Positions 12,165-23,823 of a DNA stretch of 64,000 nt are shown in pieces (the first letter of the stretch is position 1; each line of letters begins with the position of its first letter). Made by a program: the position numbers and the translations under genes. Below the pieces are notes generated by a model, which was not told where the DNA came from, did no database searches, and worked only from the letters and a program-made list of their open reading frames with translations. The DNA is taken from the NCBI GenBank assembly GCA_019802505.1, contig JAFMOC010000088.1, forward strand, positions 268,001 through 332,000, read 5' to 3'. Source of the stretch: Corydoras sp. C115 (taxonomy: Eukaryota > Chordata > Actinopteri > Siluriformes > Callichthyidae).

Positions 12165-12500
12165 TAATTTAGTAATCATTGTTCACTTAAAAAAAAAAAA
12201 ACAGATTAGATTATGTTGCTTGGGACCAGTTTATTAATAATTTTGTTTTATATTTAAACACATTTATGAATAAAAGCATACTAATTTTTCATTATATTGT
12301 TTCATAAACCTTTTATAAAAGCAATACAGCAATCGAGGTTGTGTGTTATTGCGAATAAATCAAAGGAACGATGTATAATGGCACTTTGCTATTCATCATG
12401 CATCATAGCACAACTTTCCTGTGATTTATTCGTGATAATGCTTGCACTCTCATGCCTTATTCCTTATTGCTTATTATAATATCTTGATCTCTTTACACAA
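12165..12500. repeat. MITE-like repeat, copy 1
   Basis: Shares a series of motifs in the same order with the interrupted copy at 58925-59117 plus 62862-63000: ATCATTGTTCACT, GGACCAGTTTATTAATAAT, TTTATAAAAGCAAT followed by CGAGGTTGTG, then CCTGTGATTTATTC and TGCCTTATT. The inner part is roughly inverted (AAGCAATA against TATTGCTT). No transposase is present, so a non-autonomous DNA transposon is likely. Superfamily unknown. Confidence 0.55.
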
Positions 12501-12566
12501 TGATTTTTGCCAAGGTCTTTGCTCTTAATTAGAATCAGAGTTTTACTGGCGAGTTATATATATATA

Positions 12567-12779
12567 GGGCAGCACGGTGGCTTAGTGGTTAGCACGTTCG
12601 CCTCTCAGCACTAGGGATTCCCGGTTCGAATCCCCATCTGGGTGGAGTTTCCATGTTCTCACCGTGTCCGCGTGGGTTTCGTCCGGATTCCTCCGGGTTC
12701 CTCCCACAGTCCAAAAACATGGATCAAGTCAATTGAGTTCTCCAAATTGCCCCATGTAAAGTGTGTTTGTGTGCGTGTC

Positions 12780-12783
<4 letters not shown>
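12567..12783 (+). mobile_element. SINE, 3' truncated
   Basis: Intact tRNA-like head with A and B boxes and a full core to the GT-rich stretch, after which the element stops in a (GT)n(AT)n tract. The 3' domain is missing. Confidence 0.82.

Positions 12784-12812
<29 letters not shown>
12781..12812. repeat. (GT)n(AT)n microsatellite
   Basis: Compound dinucleotide tract grown from the GT-rich part of the SINE. Confidence 0.9.
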
Positions 12813-13925
12813 GTACAAAAAGACACTTTACAAAAAGCAATGTGTAAATGTTGTGCAAATGTTTAAGAAATATATACTTGCTATATGAAGTGCATTTGTG
12901 CAATTAAATCTTAGTTGGAATCCTTAACTTAGTCATTTATTTAATATATACTTTCATTATGATTACATAATATATTTCAATAACTTTCTTAATCACAATT
13001 ATTTTACCCTTTCCAATTAAATAATGCAACTGTTAAATTGCATATTATTAGAATTCACTTTTGATGAATGATCTGTTTTTAGAGGTTCCAGGTTCATGAG
13101 TCAGATCCCTACCATGTGGATCACACTCACACCAGAAGAAATCAAGCTGCTGCGCTTATTCTCCACCTCTTTGCCATTTCACCTGCTGTCATGCAAGAGA
13201 AATCCAGCTTAGATGCTCACCCAAAGCTAAGTTTATATCTTTATTTACATATTGTATAATCCATATAATGGCACCTGCCTCTCTTGTGGTATATAAACCC
13301 TTTTAGGAAATTGTGAAGCTGCTGTAAGACTAGTCAACAATTGCAAATACATGCTAAAGATATTGGGCTCTATATTATACTTGCGTACAGTCCATTTTTT
13401 ACCCCTTCTCCCGGCACCATTCAAATAGCAACAAATCTTGTGAATATATCTCGACATGATATGTATATATCCTGGCAATGGATAACACAGATGGGCCACT
13501 GACTAAAAACAGTCTAGGCAACAGTCATTATGTCAGTAAGACATTCAGGACTACCTTGGCATTGAAATTTAAAAGCTTATGCGTACACCCCCATTTGTTA
13601 GACACACTGACACACAGCAAACCTATATAGCGTGCCATTTGGCAGCTATGCAAACTTTTAAATCAACAATAAATTTTTATTGTTGATGTAACAATTACAT
13701 TACATTATTTCCTACATGAACGCAAAATTGTGCACTGTGCTGTTAAAATTTCAGTCCAAAGTTTTAAAGAGAGTGAGTGACACACTGATTGATTTGTTGC
13801 ACGCTATGCCCAAAACACATCTATGAATGATTAAGAATTTTTCTGCTACACTTTACTGTAAATCAAGCTACAGTACGAGCGGTTGTCGATTTTCTAAAGA
13901 TCGTACATTGTACTAAAGGTGTGTA

Positions 13926-13928
<3 letters not shown>

Positions 13929-13984
<56 letters not shown>
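13929..13984. repeat. (GT)n microsatellite
   Basis: About 26 GT units with few interruptions. Confidence 0.95.
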
Positions 13985-13985
<1 letters not shown>

Positions 13986-14608
13986 GTATGTGTATAGATG
14001 TGATTATAGTGGTTTTACACATATGTCTATACATCTGCCAATTTCAACTGATTTTCTGATGCTTTAAAATTATTTAAAAAAACTTCAATCTCAACATATT
14101 GTCACAAAAAATACTAAAATCTGAATTGTTCACATTACTATAGTCTTTTCATGGGTGTGAAAAAAATGGCTGTGCAAAAATGGGCTTTTGTGTGTCATTA
14201 TAAAAGTTTGATTGCTTTGGCTGTGGCTTTCAAGTTTTATATCTGTAGGATATTATGAGTTCAGCTACACTGGCTGAGCCTTGTCAATTTTATACTATTA
14301 GATTATGTGGAGGAGTAACTGGATGTATAATAATAAATAATGAAATTGTTTGGTATAGACAAACAATTGCGAATACAGTTTGTTAAAACAAATAGTATAA
14401 TGTTAATTTCAAAGAGATTGTATATCTTAAATTTTCCTAAAAAAACTCACTTGCTGCAATGCTGTTAATTTTGATGTTTAGCCAGGTCACGAGCATACCT
14501 TCTAAAGAATAATGTGTACATGTACATTGCAAATATAAGAAAATCTTGGCACCGGCAAATGATCAGGATTGATAATACTCCCCCTTAACATATGTACTTG
14601 TGTAGTCC

Positions 14609-14658
14609 TTTTATGTGTAGGTCTATTTGGATAAAAGCATCTGCTAAATGTAAATGTA
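14609..14658 (+). repeat. LINE/SINE 3' tail fragment
   Basis: Contains TTTGGATAAAAGCATCTGC and TAAATGTAAATG, the tail shared by the family-B SINE and the LINE fragment at 47171-47461. Only the tail is present. Confidence 0.7.
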
Positions 14659-15526
14659 TTGTCAATGTTTAATTTTGGGATATTCAGATTTCCCAGCTTG
14701 GAAATAATTACTATATCACTCCATTTCAATTTATTCTTCTCCATATATAAAATAAAGTTAAAAGTTATGATTTTATTGGTTTTAAAAGAATGAGCCTTTA
14801 AATTTTAGTTTAGTTAAAATTGGGAAAAAACAGAAAAATAGCAGCCCCTGCTGAAGGAGTGTAGGTCTCAAAGCTGAGCACACGGAGGCAGCACAAGACA
14901 GGTTTCACAAGATATTCCCCCTTCATATCAGTAGAGCCAGTAATGAACGCCTTGTGACCCTTAACGCATACATCTGTAACATAAGATTCCCTATTATTCC
15001 CAGTACAATCCTCCTTCCTACAAAATTATTTTCTAGAGCTGTGTGAGTAATTTTGGTTATACAACTAAATATAGACTATGGCTATGGCTTTGGATGCAAA
15101 GAAATGAAACCTAAAAGTACACTAATCCAAACCATACAATCACCCCTGTTTTTTTTTAAAGAAAACATACAGTGCATGTAACAACCTCCTTGTGTTATTA
15201 CAAATATCTTATTCTAAATACATAGGAGTTCTGCAAAAGCATGTCAAGGAGATAAAAATATATTAAAATTATATTACTGTATTCCAGATGTACCTGACAG
15301 CACAACCTTCAATTTCATGAGACCAACACATACGTACGTTTTAAATGACTCATTTAAAAGGCTGTTTATTAAGGGTTACCAGTTTAATTGAGTTTTGTCT
15401 TACAAGAGCAGTGACTTTTCAACAAGTTCCTGCAGCAAAATATTTGTTTACATATTCATCAAATGATTTTAGTAAATTATTTTCATCCTTTATATAAAAA
15501 ATATTTACATAGAATATATATCCTGA

Positions 15527-15847
15527 GTAAGGGGGGCACGATAGCTTTGTGATTAGCATGTTCGCCTCTCAGTGCTATGGATTCCCGGTTCGAATCCCAA
15601 TCTGGGTGGAGTTTCCATGTTCTCCCCGTGTCCGCGTGGGTTTCCTCTGGGTTCTCTGGAATTCTCCAAATTACACCATATAGAGTGTGTATATCTGTGT
15701 GAGTGAGTGTGTGCCCAGCGAAAGATTGGCGCCCTGTCCTGGGTGTATCTGCCCAGTGCCCGAGCAGTTCTCCCCTGGGTGGGCATTGGGAACCCCCCCT
15801 CCCCACGACCCTAGTAGAGGAGAAAGCGGATGATAATGAATAGATGG
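15527..15847 (+). mobile_element. SINE, core shortened
   Basis: Main family with head, core and 3' domain, but the segment around the AAAAACATGGATCAAG motif is deleted. An 11-bp target duplication ATATATCCTGA lies at 15516-15526 and 15848-15858. Confidence 0.88.
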
Positions 15848-15858
15848 ATATATCCTGA

Positions 15859-16675
15859 TTATATATTTTAAAAATCAGCGGTATTTAAGTTTTTACATTT
15901 TAACAAAGTACTTGCAATTAGCGCATACATTACTGCTGCTATGAGCGATTTTGAAAATAATAAACTGGATTAAAATGGAAATAATGTTCTGGACCTTAGA
16001 TTTTAACATTGAGCAAAGCAATACAACATAAATATTTCAAACAACAAAAATAATATTATTTCCCTAAATTCCTAAATAATATCTATTGTTAGCAGTAAAT
16101 ATATTATGTCTAAAAAAACCCAGTAACACTGTTTCACCCAAGGCCCAATAACAGCACAATTCATGTGCGTTCCAAATCTGTCACTGCTGTTCTGAAGATG
16201 TTGCATTACTGAAACAATATTAGGTCAGGTGTGGTTGTGGTGGTGGTGATAATTTGTGCTGATATACAGCATAATGTAGTATTAGAAAGGTGAAAAATCA
16301 ACACACAGTAGCTCTACAAATAAATCTACAAATAAATAAATCATATAATTACCATGTATGAAAATAATAGGTGTACCCCTCTATAAAAAAGGGGAAATGA
16401 GACCATAAAGAATATTTGTCAAAACTTTGTTTTCAGTACATTAGTATTCAATTACTGATCTGAATTGACTGTTTATGTAATTTACTGTGTTTTGAGCACA
16501 AGGAATCTATATTGGCAATAAGCAAAGGCAGTGTAATATTTGTTGTTATATAATGACACATCGGATTTAAGTGTGGTTTATATGAATGTAAAACATGATG
16601 TGCAGGGTTAAACTGAAAGGATCAATTAAACAAGTTAAAGCTTGCACAGAAAACCGACAGAAAGTATTATATCAT
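15859..16675. other. No recognised gene
   Basis: AT-rich, nothing supported. Confidence 0.4.
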
Positions 16676-16990
16676 TATACACTGATCAGCCATTCAAAAT
16701 TTAAAAACAGCTTTGAGGAACTGACTCTTCAAGAACTCTCTAGTTGCCCTGTTTCTGCCACCACACTGCCTCAGCTGGCTTCCCTTCTTCTTCCTAATAC
16801 ATTTTCTCAAAAAAAAATTGTGAAAAAGCAACCCTGAATGTAAAACGTAAAGATAACATGATTCATCAGACCAGAGCACCTCCATTGCTTCATGGTTCAA
16901 TTCTTATATTCACAAACAAACTCTAAGTGTATTTGACAGTGGACAGAGGGCCAACATGGACCCTACTACAATGTGTCAGTATATTATGGT
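16676..16990 (-). pseudogene. Tc1-like transposon remnant, internally deleted
   Basis: Starts with the terminal-like motif ACTGATCAGCCATTCAAAAT, then jumps to internal sequence including ACACTGCCTCAGCTGGCTTC, GATTCATCAGACCAGAGCA, CCATTGCTTCATGGTTCA and AGTGGACAGAGGGCCAACAT. These correspond, from memory, to the minus strand of a widespread fish Tc1-like transposase; the ATCAGACCA stretch would encode the WSDE catalytic motif. Many stops and deletions; no function. Confidence 0.65.
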
Positions 16991-17405
16991 AAAGTGTTTC
17001 CTTTATCTGTTAATGATTTCAAATCTAAAAGGTATTTTCTTTCCAGGACCCATTAAATATATCACATCTGCTCCACCTTCATTACCTTCACATTTCATCT
17101 CCTCTATTTAAAGGCCTTGACTTTCTTTGGTTCTTTGTGTTGTATTATTTGTGTTGCGGTAAGTTGCTCATTCATAAGGACTGTCTATGGGTTGGCCCCC
17201 TCGTCTTTCTCGCTCATTCTCAGCAATAGAATCTCATCTGGAGCAGAAGTTTTCTTCTGGGATTTTGTTTTTTTGTTTTCAGCCACTTATTCAGCATATA
17301 CCAATGCCACCCTCCTATTACCTGAATCGTTTGAGCCTTAGTGCTTATTTTTGTTTTTTGTACCTTTCTGTAGAAAGCTACAACGTTTGTCTCCTCTGCT
17401 TAGCA
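16991..17405. other. No recognised gene
   Basis: Short overlapping frames only; no family resemblance. Confidence 0.35.
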
Positions 17406-17413
17406 ACATACAG

Positions 17414-17815
17414 CAGGGGTGCCCACACTTTTCTGGCCTGAGATCTACTTTTCCATTGGACAGGTCATCGAGATCTACCAAAGTTAATCTTTTTTTAGGT
17501 TTTTATATTGAAACCTGTTTACACACATCATGTTAGAATTGTCGAATCAGCATAAAAAAGACTGCCTAAGATTGCCATTTTCACAGAAATTGCTCTTTTA
17601 TTAAAAACATTCTAGCAAATGGGCAGCACGGTGGCTTAGTGGTTAGCATGTTCGCCTCTCAGCGCTAGCGAATCCCGGTTCGAATCCCAATCTGGGTGGA
17701 GTTTCCATGTTTTCCCTGTGTCTGCATGGGTTTCCTCAAGGTTCTCCGGTTTCCTCACACAGTCCAAAACATGGATCAAGGTCAATTGAATTCTCCAAAT
17801 TGCTCCATATAGAGA

Positions 17816-17872
<57 letters not shown>

Positions 17873-18480
17873 TGCCCAGTGATAGACTGGCGCCCTTTCC
17901 TGGTTGTATCTGCCCAGCGCCCGAAACGTTCTCCCCTGGATGGGCATGGAGAACCCCACTGCGAAATTAGTAGAGGATAAAGCGGAAGATGGACATTCCA
18001 GAAAATAGCATGGAGAAAACTTGATTTTAGTACACCCAAACCACCAAACACAGTATACAGCACAAATGTAAAACAATCACTTAATAAAAGCAAATGCATT
18101 TTGAGTTTGACAAAATATTCATCCTCCCACTCTAAATGAAAGTGGTATTTTAATTATTTTGGGGGCAAAGTCCTTCACTCATCTTGTCAGTCAAATACAG
18201 TGCAAAAACACAAACAGAAACTATCTAATGTAATGCAATGTAAATGATTCGAGAGGCAGTGTTTAGGATTTAGGCACGGAGGCGGGGCCACATACCGGTT
18301 TTGTTACCAGCGAGAGAGGCGGGGGGGAGGGGGGGGACTGCTCGCGATTCAGAATGAATCACATTATGTGTGTTAAAATGTATAATTGCTTCCGATACTG
18401 TGCTGTAAAAAAGCGCTTATACGCGTGATAAACGCTTTTTTTTCCCAAACCTCGATCGATCGACGTAATGGGCACCCCTG
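17414..18480. mobile_element. Non-autonomous hAT element with nested SINE
   Basis: Terminal inverted repeats begin CAGGGGTGCCCA at the left and, reverse-complemented, CAGGGGTGCCCATTACGTC at the right. Flanking 8-mers ACATACAG (17406-17413) and GTATACAG (18481-18488) match at 6 of 8 positions, consistent with an aged 8-bp hAT duplication. A 370-bp SINE sits inside. The right part is GC- and CpG-rich with a G-run stretch near 18319-18340. No transposase frame is visible. Confidence 0.8.
17621..17990 (+). mobile_element. SINE nested in hAT element
   Basis: Full main-family SINE whose GT-rich stretch has expanded to a (GT)n array at 17818-17870. Imperfect 14-bp duplication ACATTCTAGCAAAT (17607-17620) and ACATTCCAGAAAAT (17993-18006). 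Confidence 0.88.
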
Positions 18481-18488
18481 GTATACAG

Positions 18489-19747
18489 TAACATACAGTA
18501 CTATTGGTATTTTGCTTACCTGTGTGTCATTTATTTACTTCAGCACAAGTGACAAAAGACCACACAAGACCTGCTGTTTTGGAGTTGTCCCTCTCCATCA
18601 AATCACTATTTGCCCCTTGCAGAAGTGATAATCCTTATGCTTAATGATGTTCTGATTTTTACTTTAACTTTAAGAACCAACTCTTTACTTACTTCACAAC
18701 TGATGCCATAAAAGTAAATAATAAAGTTTTATTATAGTCCCTGGTTTTGGTGTTGTGACTGATAATTTTAATAGCTTGAATCTAAGACCAGATGGTTATT
18801 AAAACCATTTTAAGTTGGTTATATATTAAAATATATAATTTATTTATATATTCTACAACTTTATCACTGTAGGTGACATAGAGGAGAGTAGCAAACATAT
18901 TAGTATATAATAACTAGATTTGAGGAATGTTGATTTGAGGTTATTAGCTGAGGTGAAATACAAAATAAATGACTGATTTGAGTGTGATAATAAAGGTATG
19001 TTAGATTGCCAAGTTGTATATTAAAAGTGTTTCTAAATTTATGAAGGATTTGCAATGGAATTTCATTTTACTCTAGCAACAAGCCAATAACGTTTTTATT
19101 GAAGCCAGTCTCAGATGGGCAACCTAGTTTTATACTTGTTCCATCTAACAGCACAAAGTAGTTTTAAATTGGGTTTCCGGTGTGCTTAAAGTCATTTACA
19201 GTTATTATAATTTTGACAGTTTTAGCACTTAGATGTTTTCCCCAAAGCCAACGTATAATGAATCAAACCTTTTTACATTTCCCAGTACACATGCTTCAAT
19301 TGATTTCTACAAAATCAATTAAGATATTAAAACTGCAAACATATTTGTTTAGCATACTTGCAAATTTCAACTGAGTCATTATGCTTGAGTGCTTATACAG
19401 AAAACACTAGATTTAGAGCCTAACACTTATTTGAAACACCTTTTTGCTTGACCTCCTACTAACCTCAACCAATTTGTGTGACTAACTTGTATATGCGACT
19501 TAAATAGAGCACTTTATAGAGAAAACTAGAATTTTTAAGGACTAAATAATAAGAAAATTGGAGAGCAGTGCAGGAGAGCAATTTGTTTGTAATTTGTTTA
19601 TTAGTGGAGAACTGAAGTTTCCACCCCCTGATATTTTTTGCTTTTTTTTCAGATATCCACAGCTGGATTTTGCATATTTTGCCCCAATTTTGAGATATAC
19701 ACAATAGATTTTCAATTGGTAGAAAAGTATTTAATTCAGTTATTACA
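18489..19747. other. No recognised gene
   Basis: AT-rich, no supported element. Confidence 0.4.
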
Positions 19748-19760
19748 CACCATACATTCT

Positions 19761-20085
19761 CCATCCATCCATTATCTTCCGCTTTATCCTATATTAGGGT
19801 CGCGGGGGGGTTCCCCATGCACATCCAGGGGAGAACGTTTTGGACGCAGGGCAGATACACCCAGGACAGGGCGCCAATCTATAGTTGGGTATACACTCAC
19901 TCACACAGACACACTCTACTATATGGGGCAATTTGGAGAACTCAGTTGACTTGATCCATGTTTTTGGACTGTGGAAGGACACGTGGACACAGGGAGAACA
20001 TGGAAACTCCACCCAGATGGGGATTCGAACCGGGAATCCCTAGCGCTGAGAGGCAAACGTGCAAACCACTAAGCCACCGTGCCAC
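19761..20085 (-). mobile_element. SINE, near full length, with perfect target duplication
   Basis: Main family on the minus strand with an ATCC tail at the left and the tRNA-like head at the right (B-box complement GGATTCGAACC near 20018). The 13-bp duplication CACCATACATTCT at 19748-19760 and 20086-20098 is perfect, indicating a fairly recent LINE-assisted insertion. Confidence 0.92.
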
Positions 20086-20098
20086 CACCATACATTCT

Positions 20099-21037
20099 TA
20101 TTCAGATATTAATAATGGAGTTCTGTATATTCAGAATATATTCATAACTGTTCTGTTTATTTAATAAAACATAAATTTGCATACAACTTTTGATGGGTAT
20201 AGTTAAAGTAAGCTTTTAAACATATTAACATTTTTTTAATCAGCACTTTTGAGACCAAGTAAAACCAAGAATATAAATGAAAAACTATTTAAACCCATCT
20301 TAATTAATAATCACTTAATGGGTAATTAGAAAGATTATAAAAATGATGCAGTCACAATCTATGTTTAGGGCTGATAGGTTGTGCTCTTTACCTATTTATA
20401 GTCTCTACTCAGGTGCCAAAGAAAAAAAAACATTTTCTCTAGAGATAGGTTACAGGCTGTAACCAATACATTTGCATGTGTCTTATGCTTATCCTCCCAT
20501 CAGTAACTAAGGGCTTAGCATGCACCATCTAATGAAGCAAATGTTACACTAAGTTATTCCAACATTGCAAATATTTAAAGCATTTATGACTTAAGACTGA
20601 AAACTATTTGGAGTAGTACATTATACATTTATAAATTTTACCAACATAGTTTATACAGTTTAATCAGTACCAAAAAAATAATAATAATAAAATCATAAAC
20701 TATAGCTTATGAGCTCACAAAATTTGCCTACTATATGTTTGATTTACACATTTCTGAGGACAAATGAATAAATGAATTAAAAAGGTAATTAATTAATTAA
20801 GCAATTTATCATACATTTGGACAACTGTATTCTTCCAATGTTGTGAAAACAGTTTTGATAAGGCAGCATGGCTGTGCCTCAGTACAAGCACGGTACATTT
20901 AGGCATAGTTTTAAAACCTCTGTAATAAACAAAAATTGCGAGTCAGACCCTCTCATCCAGCATTTGACTGCACATATGCTCTTCTGTATATATAGCTTAT
21001 AGTTACTATGTCAAATGATAAAACATTGGATTGCTCA
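20099..21037. other. No recognised gene
   Basis: AT-rich, no supported element. Confidence 0.4.
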
Positions 21038-21262
21038 TGGTGGCAATGTAGCTTAGTGGTTAGCACGCTCGCCTCTCCGTGCTGGGGATCCAGATTCAAA
21101 TATCAATCTGGGTGGAGTCTTCATGTTCTCCCTGTGTCTGTGTGGGTTTCCTCTGGGTTCTCGTGTTTTCTCCAGGTTCTCTAGTTTCTTCCAGGTTCTC
21201 TAATTTCCTCCAAAAACAGTCCAAAAACATGGATTCAAGGTAAAATCGAATGCTCTAAATCA
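21038..21262 (+). mobile_element. Degenerate SINE, 3' truncated
   Basis: Head with A box TAGCTTAGTGG and core (GGGTGGAGTCTTCATGTTCT). The core contains a local triplication of a TTCTCCAGGTTCTCTAGT-like unit at about 21165-21215. The 3' domain is missing. Confidence 0.7.
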
Positions 21263-21476
21263 GCATTTCAGAGGCATTCTGGGTGGGTGGCAGACAGTTT
21301 GTTAAAAACAAATACAGTGGAACCACTATTTTTGTCAGGCGTCAGGCATTTTGTGAAGCAACAAACTGCTGTTGCTTTAGATACCCTCTTCAGCATCAAC
21401 ACTACTCAGTAAGAAAATGTAAGAAAAAAATTTAAATGTTGACATATAAATGTTGGATATCACTGGATTCGGAGTT

Positions 21477-21519
21477 CTGTCTCTGCAAAATGATCTGTAA
21501 CTGTCTCTGCAAAATGATC
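21477..21519. repeat. Short tandem duplication
   Basis: The 19-mer CTGTCTCTGCAAAATGATC occurs at 21477-21495 and 21501-21519, five bases apart. Confidence 0.85.
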
Positions 21520-21522
21520 ATG

Positions 21523-21901
21523 TGTCATGGACGTCGTATTGTCCCTGTTAAGTTTCCCTTGCAAAGTGAAAGTGAAAGGTAATGCTTTACCTTTAGCTCC
21601 ATCATGCAACCAAAAAAAAGGCGGTCTCTTATTCAATGCGTTGGTTTGTTGTGTTCAGGTTGTTTCAATGTCTGTCTATTACAGATCTGATACCTGGCCT
21701 TGTTATTCTCTATGACCACCTCGCTCTGGTCTCGCCCTGCTGTAGCTCATGACATCATCCAGTTCACCTTTGTTTAGGACTCTCTGATCTTCCTATTAAG
21801 TTGCTGGTCTCGCGAGTGTCTGCCATTGTTAGTTTTTGAATAAAGCCTGTTATGCCACAAAACACCTCTTGCTCCCAAGTCTCTGTCTGGGGAGGGTAAC
21901 A
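21523..21901 (+). repeat. Candidate solo LTR
   Basis: Begins TGTCATGG and ends GGTAACA, less AT-rich than its flanks, with an AATAAA signal near 21839 about 60 bp before the end, as in many LTRs. No matching target duplication could be found, so the boundaries and the call are weak. Confidence 0.3.
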
Positions 21902-22620
21902 CACTGGATGTTTTATATCATTAATTGTGTTGCACCATTTCAAATGTTAATTCAGAGACTTCTGTGTTTGATGATATCAGTTAATTAGCAGTTAAAAAAA
22001 ACAATCAAAGCAATCCACTTGACACCAAATATCTTGCTATGATTTAAGTCACTGAAATCACTTTTTGCCATGCCGACTGATCTACATTACTGAAAGGTGC
22101 ATGATTCAATGAAGTTTACTGCTGTCACACAATTGCCTAATTAAATAACTGAATGATTCATTGCATATACAAATGTTGCCAATTTCCTGCTAATTTACAT
22201 TACTAAATTTACTGGTACAACGAAACTGGTTCCTTTAACTCCTGACCTTGGGGAAAATGAAAACAATCTCAAGCTTTTACTCAGTGTAATATTAGAACCT
22301 CAGGGAATATGGCACTGTAGTATTTTGTTGTCTCTTTAAACCTTGACCTTTACGGTCCTTGGGCTGTTAAATTTCTAATATTACTTGGTACTCCTGTCTT
22401 ATTAGTCAATAATCCATAATATTATATGCGCTATGTGGTGAATTAGTAGATGGGAAATTGAAAATGAGGAAATGCACAATCAACTACACTCAATGAACAA
22501 ATAAATGTGTAAGTGCTTATAAGTGCATAAAGGTAAAAAAACCCCTCAATAGTTATGTTGTTTTTACAGTAAAATATAAACTCAATCACAAAATCATGTA
22601 GCAAACTTTGCTTGAGAAAT
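21902..22620. other. No recognised gene
   Basis: AT-rich, no supported element. Confidence 0.4.
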
Positions 22621-22631
22621 GTTAAAATAAA

Positions 22632-22764
22632 CCCAGCGATGGATTGGCGCTCTGTCCTGGGTGTATCTGCCCAGCGCCCGTGACGTTCTCCCCTGGATGG
22701 GCATGGGGAGCCCCACCGCGACCCTAATGGAGGATAAAAGCGGGTGATAAGGAATGAATGAATG
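22632..22764 (+). mobile_element. Short SINE form (3' domain only)
   Basis: Begins at CCCAGCGATGGATTGGCG, exactly the 3' domain of the main SINE, and ends in an AATG tail. It is flanked by GTTAAAATAAA (22621-22631) and GTTAAGATAAA (22765-22775), one mismatch. It lacks the tRNA-like promoter. Confidence 0.85.
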
Positions 22765-22854
22765 TTAAGATAAATATTTCTTAGATGCTGCACAACTGTG
22801 AAGTCAAATACTTGGATATACAGTATATGTGAATAATCATGTGGATAATCAAGT

Positions 22855-23208
22855 TGTAACAGGTGCCTAGGGCACCTGTCACCTGTTCTGTGTTTCCTTT
22901 TGTTAGAGTGAGTTAATTAATGTTCATTTGTCATCAGTTAGTTAATTAACCCTGTCTTGTCATTGGTTTGTTTTGTGCACATGGTCTGGTGTCGTTTTGT
23001 ATTTATTTCCATTGTTTCTCGTCCTCGGTGCTGGTCGTTGTTTAATGTCACTAGTCTGTTCGTACCTCATGTTTTTTGGTGCTACTGCACCTTTAATAAA
23101 CTCGTTCTTCTGCTACCTGCGTGCCTGGCTCCCTTCAGCGCGTTAAAACGCGGCGGCTCTGCGCTTCCTATGCGCAGCCGCTTTATTCCGAGGTAGACTA
23201 TCGTGACA
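22855..23208 (+). repeat. 5' LTR
   Basis: Starts TGTAACAGG and ends CGTGACA. It contains an inverted GGTGCC/GGCACC pair near the 5' end and an AATAAA signal at about 23095. By eye it differs from the 3' LTR at about 13 positions in 355. Confidence 0.93.
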
Positions 23209-23246
23209 GAATGACCAGCCAGGCAATTTGGGGAGTCCAGAGCCCA
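23209..23246 (+). promoter_or_regulatory. Probable primer-binding region
   Basis: The sequence directly after the LTR, starting GAATGACCAGCCAGGC, is where the minus-strand primer site lies in LTR elements. The priming tRNA was not identified. Confidence 0.4.
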
Positions 23247-23332
23247 GGTAAGCATTTTCTAAATTTTTCTTTGTGGGGGCCGTGTAACCTCGTACTCGCG
23301 GCGCGTTCCGCCGTGTCTGCGAGTGCGCCGCT

Positions 23333-23740
23333 ATGCGCAGCCCGCCGTCCCGGAGCCGTAAGGACGGCTCGTACAGAGAAATGTGGGAGCACTATGACTC
23401 CGATGATGAGTGGCTATGGAGGTACGGGTACGATGCGCTCTACGTTGAGGAAGGTCTGGATCTGATTCAGATTTCCGATAACGAGGCGGGCGACTCATAC
23501 CTGTATGGGCATATCCTGCCCATACGCACCCTCCTCAACTCTGAGGAGTTCTGGACGGACGCTCCGGTCCAGCTTGTTAAACCCCCCGTGGCGAAATCCA
23601 GACGCAGAGCGCGTGCTGCGCAGCTGCTGAGCGCGGTACGTGTGCTGCGGGGCAGTCACGTGACGCGCCCGCGCCGGACCGCGCTGTGTCTGGATCGCGC
23701 TGCGAGGGGGCGGTACCGGAGCCGGCACTCGGGGGGGTAA
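23333..23740 (+). CDS. Small acidic/basic ORF of the LTR element
   Basis: A 135-codon frame from an ATG at 23333 to TAA. The first half is unusually rich in acidic and aromatic residues (MWEHYDSDDEWLWRYGYDAL around residues 17-36, then LDLIQISDNEAGDSYLYGHI); the second half is arginine-rich (SRRRARAAQLL and RPRRTALC). It has no tandem repeats, zinc knuckle or protease motif, so it is not an obvious gag. It lies between the putative splice donor and the repeat-encoded ORF. The function is unknown. Non-repetitive composition and an acidic start argue for selection, but this could be a chance frame in GC-rich DNA, where stops are rare. Confidence 0.45.
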   Translation: MRSPPSRSRKDGSYREMWEHYDSDDEWLWRYGYDALYVEEGLDLIQISDNEAGDSYLYGHILPIRTLLNSEEFWTDAPVQLVKPPVAKSRRRARAAQLLSAVRVLRGSHVTRPRRTALCLDRAARGRYRSRHSGG

Positions 23741-23823
23741 ATGTGAATACATGTGGCGTGAGCGTGGAGTGTCCCCCTGTCTCGTCTGTTTCGTGTATCC
23801 AGTCCATCTTCCCTGTGTCAGAG

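Larger units (their letters stand above)
12813..15515. other. No recognised gene
   Basis: About 2.7 kb of AT-rich sequence containing a (GT)n array (13929-13984) and a LINE-type tail fragment (14609-14658). No exon or other element was identified. Confidence 0.4.

Noticed and set aside
21523..21901. Confident solo LTR call
   Set aside because: The ends look LTR-like but no target duplication could be found, so it is kept only as a low-confidence feature.
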